A stretch of DNA of 64,000 bases from Antitrichia curtipendula. Taxonomy: Eukaryota > Streptophyta > Bryopsida > Hypnales > Leucodontaceae. Below, piece after piece: positions 56,201 through 64,000 of the stretch. The notes under the pieces were generated by a model. It was given only the letters and a program-made list of their open reading frames with translations, ran no database searches and was not told where the DNA came from. Where the stretch lies: the NCBI GenBank assembly GCA_951230915.1, contig OX579637.1, positions 28,768,001-28,832,000 of the forward strand, given 5' to 3'. A program made the position numbers and the translations under genes. Positions within the stretch are counted from its first letter, which is position 1. Each line of letters opens with the position of its first letter.

Positions 56201-57243
56201 CTTTTGATGTTGGACATGACGATGTCGGACCTGAGGATGTCGGACCTAAAAATGTTGTCATCGAGAGATCCCAGCCCGCTTAGGTACCTCAAATCCCAAG
56301 GTCCGTCGAAGAAGGCCTTGTAGTCCTCAGTGACGATGATGACATCGATTGTCCCGATTCTTCAGACGACGACTCCAAAGACGACAAAGGGATCCCTCGG
56401 GTAAAAGAGATGAAGCCTCTCGTTCTACCATCCTGATCAGTTGTTAAGATTGAGAAGGACTTCTGGCAAAAAGACGCAGAGAAAAGGCAGAGGAGAATGC
56501 TCCGAAAAAAGGAAAAGGAGGACCTCAAAAAGGAACTCAAGGAGGCAGTGGAGAGCAGGACGAAGACCAAAGAGGAGATTCAAAAAATCAAGGAAGAGTC
56601 CCACGCGCAATACCTGGAGCTGCAGACTCAAATGAAGCAGCTTATTGCGCAAATGCAACCGACCCAGCCGCTAGCCTACACCGTGGATTCTTCCCAACAT
56701 CCGGCACCGCAGGTCCCTGTGTTCTCTACTGTAGCACCTGTTGTTAAGCAGGTGCAAGTACTGGTGTTGGGGCTCCCATATCGTCGAGGCAAGGATATGG
56801 AGGTTCAGGCTGTTCCGCTCGCACATGTTGACATGGTGGTGTGCACCCCAGCATCCCAGCTGCCAAGTGTATCTTCTGCACAGGACGGAGCCTTCGAGGT
56901 GAAAACTTCTGATGCCATGGACGTCTCAAAGCCGGACCAAAAGACAGGCGGGGCGAAGCCTCATCCTTGACTCGAGGATGCCCCTGATGTTGGGGAGGCA
57001 ATTGGCATAGCGGCCAATGCTGCAAGTGTACCGGCTTGTGGGACGTCCTTTGAGTCGATGCCTTCTCCAATGTCCGTGGAGAAAGAGAAGGTAGATTACG
57101 AGGCTAGCGACGATGAAATTCATCGCAATGGCGCGGAGGGAAGAGAAGCAGGGCACACGACGATGGCAGCGAGGATTGACGGGAATCCACAAGTACCTAA
57201 ATCAACACACGTACACCTGTCTAACCCTTATGGATTCGATTGA
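53250..57243 (+). pseudogene. ParB-methyltransferase family gene, copy 3 (longest, three exons)
   Basis: Exons 53250-53936, 54144-55469 and 55630-57243 join with donors AAG|GTATGT and AAG|GTAAGT and acceptors ACTACAG and ATTTCAG, both in phase 0. The frame is uninterrupted by indels but has eight premature stops (TAG 53475, TAA 54204, TAG 54441, TAG 54543, TAA 56047, TAG 56281, TGA 56434, TGA 56968) before TGA 57241. Exon 1 has FMIINGQHSITASKEL (about 53625-53670), then WSLDHTKLRNISKSYN, like a ParB-type domain. Exon 2 has NLAVVDIRERP (54940-54970, motif IV position) and, at its end, AFAKPGENALGIFAGAK (motif I). Exon 3 has an acidic region, a coiled coil (DLKKELKEAVESRTKTKEEI) and a Pro-rich tail. 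The order ParB, motif IV, motif I is that of beta-class enzymes. Likely inactive as it stands. First-exon start is uncertain (frame opens at TTG). Confidence 0.65.
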
Positions 57244-58021
57244 GTCAGAGAGATTATTCGTGGTCGTCATACTCTACTAGCATCACGTTTCTAAAGTAAG
57301 TGTTGAATCTCATTTCATGCATGCGGCTTGACAGGATGGCGTGGCCACTCCTTGATTTGTTGGCGCGGACAACGTGCCCGTCTATGGCGTCTATTGTATA
57401 GTCTAGTGTAGCATTGTCTTCATACATGAGTGTTCGGTTGGGAGCGTGCCGTCTTCTTCACCGCCGACAACAGAACCAGCTCCAATTGCTTTGTCAGGGC
57501 ATGCAGAGTCTGTACGTGCTTTGTTTTCAATGGTAATTTCCCGTCGCTCTTGTACGTCGCTCGCCTGTACCTCAGTAGGTATTGCAACTGCGCACGCAAG
57601 AAGACAATTACGCCGTCTTGTAATTAGTGGGCTCGTTGCGCTGTCCAAAATTTTTGGATACTGGCGACGCGGAAATGGACGTCACTACCTTCTACGTAGT
57701 CGGACTTCTGAAAACAAAAGTAGCATGTCCGCACTTCAGTAGCAGAGGCTTTCACCACTTCCCGTGTTTTTGTAAATATGTTCACGAATGAATACAAAAG
57801 GACTTTTCTCGATAACTACACATCGTGTCATATCCCTTGTGCACTGGACCGTTGCAAAAGGACTGCTAGCGCTCCAACCCCCCAATGACTGCAACAAAAT
57901 CTGGGTTTTTCGAAAGTGCCGGACCAACTGCTGAGAACACATTCGTGGCTGCAGAGATCAGATCCAGAATTCCAATTTCAGCAAGTGCAAACAACATTCG
58001 CAACGCATCAATAAGTACTGG
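57244..58021. other. Spacer, nothing recognised
   Basis: Two overlapping plus frames and a minus frame around 57403-57742 show no family features. A TGG at 58019-58021 is the left target duplication of the MITE that follows. Confidence 0.4.
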
Positions 58022-58354
58022 CACTATAACAGAACATGGTAAAAAAAAACCGCACTCAAAATCGAGTGCGGTTCTTTTCGCCACGTTATTGTGCAGACCC
58101 ACTACGCGCACAGTCAGCTTCTTTTGCAATTTTCCACTGCAATTTTTAGAATTTGGAAATGTGTAATATACCATTGGAAAGGTATTAAAAATACCTTTTC
58201 AATAGTATATTACACGCTTTCAAATTTAAAAAATTGCAGTGGAAATTTGCAAAAGAAGTTGACTGCCCACTACGCGCGCCTGCACAAAAACGTGGCAAAA
58301 AGAACCACACTCGATTTTGAGTGTGGTTTTTTTTTACCATGTTTTGTTATAGTG
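58022..58354. mobile_element. CACTA-type MITE, 333 bp, nearly fully palindromic, duplication TGG
   Basis: Begins CACTATAACAGAACATGG and ends CCATGTTTTGTTATAGTG. Arms carry complementary AAAACCGCACTCAAAATCGA and TCGATTTTGAGTGTGGTTTT, then CGCCACGTTATTGTGC versus GCACAAAAACGTGGC, down to a centre near 58188 (TTAAAAATACC). TGG flanks both ends (58019-58021 and 58355-58357). Reading frames across each arm encode similar peptides because the arms are complementary. Confidence 0.9.
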
Positions 58355-58554
58355 TGGACAACCTCCACAATTGCAAGCAGATGCTGAGATCGTTCTCCAT
58401 GTCAGCATTCCTGAAGCATCCATAAGAGCATGTGGCTTCCACTTACTACTTGTCCCCCCAATCGTCACACAAAACTACCTTGCCACAAATGACATGTGAA
58501 ACCGCAAACAGCAGACGTCGTCATTCTAATAAAAAAAACTCACACATGGTTTGT

Positions 58555-58740
58555 TCACACTGACCTCCAATCCTTGTCATCATCGGTTCCTTCCTGCTCG
58601 CTTGAATCAGAATCTTGTATCTGCACAACTTTTCTCTTCTTCGGGGGAGGTGTCCGTCAGTGCACTTGACCCTTACCTTTGCAATTGCTGGGTGTCGGCC
58701 GGTCCTGGTCATTGATGACATTTTTTATCTGTGCACGTGC
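58555..58740 (-). pseudogene. C-terminal coding fragment with SV40-like nuclear localisation signal
   Basis: A short minus frame reads TPPPKKRKVVQIQDSDSSEQ then EGTDDDKDWRSV and TGA at 58555. PKKRKV at about 58628-58645 is the classic monopartite nuclear signal and the acidic Ser-rich end is typical of a nuclear protein tail. No family can be named. It may be the 3' end of a transposase gene. Confidence 0.4.
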
Positions 58741-58944
58741 CTCTGTGATGTGAGATGTAAAACAACGAAGGTAGTGTCCATCCAAATAGTATGAACGTTG
58801 TTGAACTTGATGACTACTATATGTATATGATCAACACGTACGTTACAGAATTGCAAATGAACTTACTGAAACCTTGGATCCTAAGTATTCCTTTCAAGTG
58901 CTTCTGTACATGAGACGTCCAACACTTCTGATACAAAAAATTGT

Positions 58945-59304
58945 ACTAGGAACCAGTGTGCACCAGGGAAGTTCAGTTTGTAAATGCATCCTATGAGCAT
59001 ACAGATGTCAATGTATTCGAAGAGTACAAAGAGCGTTGTGAACAATACTTGAGGGAATTAGTTTTCCATTATACGAAGCACACGTTGTGGTATGACCTTG
59101 GTTTTGTAGACACAAAGAAGTTCATGCCAGACATAGTGGACGACGTCTACAATGAGAACCTATATTGCTTGAGTTGGTTTTATAACGGTTTACTGCCATT
59201 TTGACACATGGGAACTTGAGTATGACGACTGGTTGGGCAAACAAGTGTTTGCAGCAATGAGTACTGAATATATTGATGACCGGCAATGGATGCATTGGAA
59301 ATAG
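58945..59304 (+). pseudogene. Unrecognised coding fragment with one frameshift
   Basis: A frame from about 58950 reads REVQFVNASYEHTDVNVFEE, FHYTKHTLWYDLGFVDTKKF and NENLYCLSWFYNG. Near 59195 a frameshift leads to YCHFDTWELEYDDWLGKQVF and DDRQWMHWK, ending TAG 59302. Codon texture and the charged/aromatic pattern suggest a real protein of over 115 residues. No family is recognised. Confidence 0.4.
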
Positions 59305-59980
59305 TACACTTCTTTTTCAGAAGCAGCTTCTGTTAGAACATATGTACAATACAATAACAATGTGGTCTGATGTTTAGATTTCTGTTCTATAGTACTACAT
59401 TTTGTACGGAAACACCACTGATAGTGTCAGCAGTTGTCAGTGCGCACCTGTACAAGATAAATACAATGAAAAACAAGTTGTATAAACTTGTTGGCTATCA
59501 TTGTCAACCTTACAGTTGAACCCTATATACTTTAGGTAAGTGCAGCATACGTGAACTGCAATTAGTAGTTGCTACTGTAGTCTTCTTAAAATTGACAATG
59601 ACTCCTGTGGTGTTATTACTAATTTACATTTCATACTATGTATTAGGAATGTAGCACCTAAGATCTTTTTGTTTCCTCATGTTCTCAGGAAGTACATGTA
59701 AGAATAGGAAATACTGGAAAATGGTAAAACAGAGTATAGAAAACCATAGCGTTCATCAAAAGATTGGTCATGTTTTCTTGTAAAATACATGCATTTTATC
59801 CGGAATTTCAAGTCAATACTTTATAGATATTAAGTGTTCATTATTTTTGGAATTATAGATACTCTCTGTGTTACTTTTGAACGTAATGCACAAAGTGATT
59901 TCAACGTGTTCTGAAGTTGTTATCCTGATGTTCCACGGTCCTTTCATATGTCACTTCGTATAAGGCTTCTATAAAAACGA
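59305..59980. other. Spacer, nothing recognised
   Basis: AT-rich with no coherent reading frame or repeat. Confidence 0.4.
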
Positions 59981-59988
59981 CTTTGATC

Positions 59989-60570
59989 ATGTCTACTGTG
60001 AAGGAACATTGTGTCGTGCACTACATCAGCATCATGAACTCATCAATCAAAGAAGGACGTGTCTGCATTTGTGTTACGCCAGATGGACGTATAGAACGGC
60101 ATATTTCCGTCGGTGACTTGATTCTACAAACGGAATTGCGTGTTGCAACTCAATTAGAAGTACGAGCATTTCGATGCCCGTGTAAAGATTGCCATGGCGG
60201 ACGACGGAAGTCCATAGATGTCATCAGAAGGCACCACGCAGCAGTGGGTAGAGATCCGTTCCTTATAAAATCTATGATAGGAGGCGATCCTCCTAGCGGT
60301 TATCCATCGCGTGGCTTGTGGGTGGAAGATGTTGCGTACGACAATGATATTGTCCAGGAAACAGATGACCATGCTAATGACACACGCAACGATTTGCCTG
60401 AAGTACATAATTCGCACGGAAATGAGGACGAAGAGGACCGTGATAATCCTCTCGATGAATATCATGAAGTGCAAAGGCAGGTTATGGAGGCCTTCGATCG
60501 TGGAGATGCTTTACACATGGAATACTTGATATCTTGGAATGGAGGAGCAAGACAGAAATCAATAAAATAA
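59989..60570 (+). pseudogene. EnSpm/CACTA-like transposase-associated domain, N-terminal fragment
   Basis: ATG 59989 opens a frame of about 193 codons. Residues 50-85 read RAFRCPCKDCHGGRRKSIDV followed by IRRHHAAVGRDPF, matching the CPCxxC...H pattern of the transposase-associated domain found at the start of EnSpm/CACTA transposases. An acidic linker follows (DNDIVQETDDHAND; NEDEEDRDNPLDE). The last nine residues (GGARQKSIK) are encoded by the 179-bp-repeat-like sequence at 60541-60640, so the gene is cut there and the catalytic transposase is absent. Family assignment rests on a single motif. Confidence 0.5.
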
Positions 60571-60640
60571 TGAATGTGAGCTTGACCCCGCCCCCTCCAG
60601 ACGTTCTCTCGGTATCGAGAGGGCTTCCGCCGCGACTGAT
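60541..60640. repeat. Solo copy of the 52587-52975 repeat
   Basis: GGAGCAAGACAGAAATCAAT, ATGAATGTGAGCTTGACCCC and CTCTCGGTATCGAGAG match the tandem unit. Here CTCTCG-GTAT-CGAGAG is a perfect hairpin. It terminates the EnSpm-like frame. Confidence 0.65.
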
Positions 60641-61596
60641 GCATGCTCGACCGAGACACTCACTGGTGTTCCACGAAGATTGCCCACCACAGAACTCAAA
60701 TCTCACATACCAGTCTGCGACCACAGAATTTAACACTAACCTTCAACACCCGACAGAAAAGAATGCGCAATCAACCAAGAATTGTTCATCGTGTGCTTAG
60801 AAGCACACTTATCGAGCTGCTGTAAGTCCTGAGAGGGCATCGGCAATAGTCCCACACCCTAAACCGCCCAGAGAACTCAAATCGCACCCACTGCCGTGAT
60901 CGAGATAAAAACCTAGATCAACTCTAATCCCTCAGAATGTTCATCCTCTGCATGTGGTCCACCTCCGATCAGCTATCACACGGAATAAACGAGCTTACGC
61001 ACCCGATGTGTCCTAGATTTTGGACAGGTCATCCAAAACTTAGCACCCGCCTCTATTTGAATGGGCGAGGGATTTCATGTTGCCAAACTCGAGAACCTCA
61101 TCGGGGTAGGGAGATCTCAGTAGAGATCTAACCATATTGCACACGACCAATTTTGACATTCAGACTTCTCCACAAAATCCCCCTTCCATACATCGTTCCC
61201 ACTAATTAAGTAATCTGTATCATTATCCGATGACCGTAATCCACAGTCCACCTCGTCAATTCTTGCTTTTAGGTCACATTGATACACAAGTGCACTAAGG
61301 GGTTCAATGAATCTAAAATATGATATCTTTGTTCCGTACCTCAACTTCGGCTCCTCTCGCCATGAGATTTCTCGCAGGACCTACTGCGATGGTTGTAGTT
61401 GGACCTCCGGCAGCCATGTTGCTGTCCGTGCCCGGACCGCCCAGCAGCTTGCTTCTCCCACTTCGCAGAATTCGGCTGCCGTCCATGGAGAGTTCTACCA
61501 GAAACTAGAATATACTCTCTGCAATGCAGGAAAGGGCAGAGATCATGAATGTGGCGGGCGAAGTATAATGAATTCACCGCAAACCCTAATTGTCTT
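60641..61596. other. Mixed spacer with short reading frames, no gene called
   Basis: Several overlapping short frames on both strands (for example minus from 61430: MAAGGPTTIAVGPARNL) may be exons of a small minus-strand gene that includes 61597-61808, but borders are unclear. Confidence 0.3.
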
Positions 61597-61808
61597 CTAA
61601 GGGGTTAGCGGTGCTCTCTACAACCCACTCTGTGCGTAGATAGTGTTCAAATCTTCTGTCGGTGGAGATTAATTCCTCATCTAATACGTTGAGTTGCTGC
61701 CTTAGAGCTCTCATCTCTGATATATCCGGCTACTTGATAGTCATTCCATCTACTGTAAATGTGATTGTGGAATTCAGTTTACTGATAGGCGTACTGCCTC
61801 ATTCATTA
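61597..61808 (-). CDS. Small putative exon, coiled-coil-like
   Basis: A minus frame reads LNSTITFTVDGMTIK, TAG at 61733, then PDISEMRALRQQLNVLDEEL and RRFEHYLRTEWVVESTANPL, ending EDN and TAG at 61597. The heptad-like MRALRQQLNVLDEEL suggests a short coiled coil. The one stop fits CAG becoming TAG. Too short for most gene finders; family unknown. Confidence 0.35.
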
Positions 61809-62560
61809 TTCTGACATAAGGTTAACCTCATCATTCACATGGTTCAATAGCTTACATTTTAAATTGCCGACGCCAAATCTATGTTCATTCTGATTATTTG
61901 CTATGTACTGGTAATCGAGACCTTTGATATCTCTCGGTCCTTTAATCCATCTCATATCGTCTTGGGATTGTGAATGACAGTATTGTTTATCCCTTTCATA
62001 TGATATTCCATTTCTATTTCCTATTAAATGTATTACACACTGTTGGAGAGGACTCTGGTACTTCGAGATGTGACTTGTAACCTACAGTAGGTCATGAACG
62101 GCTGCACGGATACATAGATGTGGGGTTCGTTGCCCTTAACAATATATTGTGACTTGGTTGTTCGCATTAAATTCTGGATTCCGTAAATGATTGCTTTAGT
62201 ACTAACGTATATTCATACACTTCATGTACATCTTTTTTTGGGTTTTGATCTCTGACGTATGCACCAGGAGTCACATTACTGCTATCTGCATCGTACACAT
62301 CGAGGGTTTAACACGACCGTCAAGTTTCATATTCATTATAATACATTTAAACGACTTATGGCGTGTTTAATTTCTACTTGTAAATTCATTTTAGGAAATC
62401 CTGTAATCCAATCACTGGGTACTAGTGATCTTCCGTAGAAACATTAATCATCGTAGTTTGTTGTGTATTTGTTATCATATGCATTGGATGTGATATTTTA
62501 TTTGTTCTTCTTCATTCTTGAAATAGACAGTTCTAGCTCGCTTTGCGTACTTGTTTGGTG
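61809..62560. other. Spacer, nothing recognised
   Basis: No coherent frame. It likely contains the 5' region of the transposase gene at 62567. Confidence 0.4.
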
Positions 62561-62566
62561 CATTAG

Positions 62567-64000
62567 ATGGTACAGTTCCTGGGAAGGGTCGTTGTGAATG
62601 CGAACGACAAAATAATTCCTACACTCTTTGATGTGGAAGAAAATGGACTTGCTGTAGTGTCAGCTTCTCGATTATGTCTACGGTTTCATTTAAAAGAGGG
62701 TTCGGTCCATGTCAATGAAGAAGTCTATGATAGCGAGATAGGCATCTTGAGTCACACTATAGGTCAGACACCCTCATCTGATGGAGTGAATATCTCTTGG
62801 ATGCTAAAACCCGGAAGATATAGATCGTACGGAGTTCCAGAATTTGGTCAATTGACATCCTCGGAAAATGCTACATCATATTGGTCATCGTCTTGCTCAT
62901 TTCAAAACCCTCTTGTAGCTTGTGTTAAAGTAGAACCACCGGAACACAATATCATGATTCTTAGTGACAATTCAGACGTAGATTCTCCAAAGAAGCCTCC
63001 CTCTGCTATTAATTCCAATTCGGATCAGTGTCCGCTTGCTCCTGAATTTATTGGTCTGCGTTGTGTTGAATCCAAGTCGGTCACATCTGTGATCGACGGC
63101 TTAAGGGGACTGAGTGCCTTGAAAGGATGTCGAAACGTTTTGTTGAAACTGAACTATGATACAATTGACATTCATAGAGTCACAGTGCTGCCTCTTTCTT
63201 TAAATGGAAATGTCATTTTTGAACTTCCTTCCCTGCAGACCTCTAGTTCTACTTCCCAAGCAAAGCAAATGTCTGGCATGGATAAACGGTACAATGGACA
63301 TGTATGGTCCAAAACTGTGACCACCAATATCATTAATCCAACGGGATTAGTGTTTCGCACGTTGGTTTGTTTAGGGCATCTGCGTTGTATTAATCCTACT
63401 TGCGAGTTTCTGTCTCGACTACACCGAACTATGAATGTGAACGAATTAGAGTGGGAAGGACTATCACCTACACCGCTTGATGTTGGTCATAATCATCCTC
63501 CGGGTTCAACTCTTGTCTGCAAGATTTGCAAGGAACCTCTTTCATGTATTACTCCATGCGGTGTTTGTGTTTACTATGTTGCAGGAAACCCGAAACTCAC
63601 CCGGGCTTTCATTGATTTAGGACGTCACGAGCATCCAGTGAAAGATGGCGAGTTTAGAGACATGAAGGAGAAAACACGGTCTCTCATTGAAGAGCAGATG
63701 GAGTGAACCCCGTCGGCGACAAATTCCTCCATTGTCATGGAGGCTACAAAGGAGCTCCTTGGTGGTTTACTTCTACGCCCAGATGGAGAGGTTCCACAAG
63801 CAATGGACTTGAAAGAGCTTGTCCTCATTTTGGACAAGTGCAAATATCTCAGCTCGCCATCTATTCGGAACGAGGTAACTTCATTTAAATACCTGAGAAG
63901 ATTTGGAGTGATAGATAGCATCACCAAATTGAGAGGATCTAGTACTTGGGCATTCGTCTAGGAAAGCAAATTCCTAGGTCAGGGCACCGATGTGGATAAG
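62567..64000 (+). pseudogene. DDE-type plant transposase (MULE-like), N-terminal half, runs off window
   Basis: ATG 62567 opens a 379-codon frame to TGA 63704. The same frame then continues (TPSATNSSIVMEATKELLGG) to TAG 63959 and on to the window edge. Residues 270-340 hold Cys-rich text GHLRCINPTCEFLSRLHRT and STLVCKICKEPLSCITPCGV, likely zinc ligands, and then GRHEHPVKDGEFRD. The segment LSSPSIRNEVTSFKYLRRFG, and after the TAG ESKFLGQGTDVDK, align with LNSPNIRNAISSF and QDSVFPGQDKEK at 29393-29700, which shows that the two loci hold opposite halves of one family. Both stops fit CGA/CAG decay. The first 250 residues are not recognised. The family is common in plant genomes by my recollection, but the MULE label is tentative. 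Confidence 0.6.

Noticed and set aside
15442..57243. Stop-codon recoding or U-to-C RNA editing as explanation of the many in-frame stops
   Set aside because: All three stop codons are used as true ends elsewhere, U-to-C editing is known from organelles and not nuclear genes, and at least one stop replaces a conserved Trp, which editing could not restore. Deamination of methylated DNA is simpler.
57866..58387. Two similar predicted peptides on opposite strands (KRTALDFECGFF and KRTTLDFECGFF)
   Set aside because: They are the two complementary arms of the palindromic MITE.
60590..60650. Helitron 3' end: hairpin CTCTCGGTATCGAGAG followed by CTGAT
   Set aside because: The CTRR-like tail is absent in the related units at 52766 and 52946, the hairpin-to-end spacing is longer than usual, and no 5' TC end or Rep/helicase gene is seen.
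1..64000. tRNA, rRNA or organellar insert
   Set aside because: I looked for recognisable rRNA and tRNA-like blocks and for organelle genes and saw none; a proper covariance-model scan was not possible, so small RNA genes cannot be excluded.

Overview
This window looks like repeat-rich nuclear DNA of a land plant, probably a non-seed plant. The evidence is GT-AG introns, plant-type CCCTAAA repeats, BED/DUF659 hAT transposases, CACTA-type termini and a plant-style HAD/FCP1-like gene. I cannot place it more precisely. No housekeeping gene is evident. Almost everything recognisable is a mobile element, a gene riding on one, or a decayed copy.

Layout. 1-2010: degenerate satellite of about 105 bp. 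2240-9000: an unrecognised fragment, an N-terminal piece of a recurring RING-family gene, a 0.94-kb non-coding element, a protein-kinase-like pseudogene, a GC-rich palindromic array and a frameshifted HAD/FCP1-like pseudogene. 10020-12900 and 25190-26410: two copies of an uncharacterised repeat-borne gene, the second with a 1.6-kb internal deletion. 14801-19919: a complete DNA transposon with CAGGGTTGT termini and an exact 8-bp target duplication; it carries a RING-H2 gene and large subterminal arrays but no transposase. 26430-36000: a basic nuclear-type protein, a DDE-type transposase C-terminal half, two more RING-H2 genes and a truncated hAT. 38021-43499: second copy of the 0.95-kb element, a CACTA-type MITE, and the 3' half of a hAT transposase gene that ends with the same array and terminus as the 14801-19919 element and is nested in a CACTA-type end. 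43519-57243: three genes of one family joining a ParB-like fold to an N4/N6-type DNA methyltransferase fold, with a hAT transposase gene between two of them. 58022-64000: a CACTA-type MITE, small coding fragments, an EnSpm-like N-terminal fragment and the N-terminal half of the same DDE-type transposase family seen at 28697-29734.

Two themes stand out. First, a RING-H2 protein family recurs at several loci, is physically inside one intact transposon and sits beside the same subterminal motif at another; the hAT 3' half at 40600-42969 is the likely autonomous relative. Second, the ParB-methyltransferase family has at least three diverged copies within 14 kb, all with non-canonical residues where the catalytic DPPY-type motif should be.

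Many long genes here are broken only by nonsense codons that fit C-to-T or G-to-A change, with few frameshifts, as expected from deamination of methylated cytosine. All calls come from reading the sequence by eye; family names rest on motif recognition, not on database searches.
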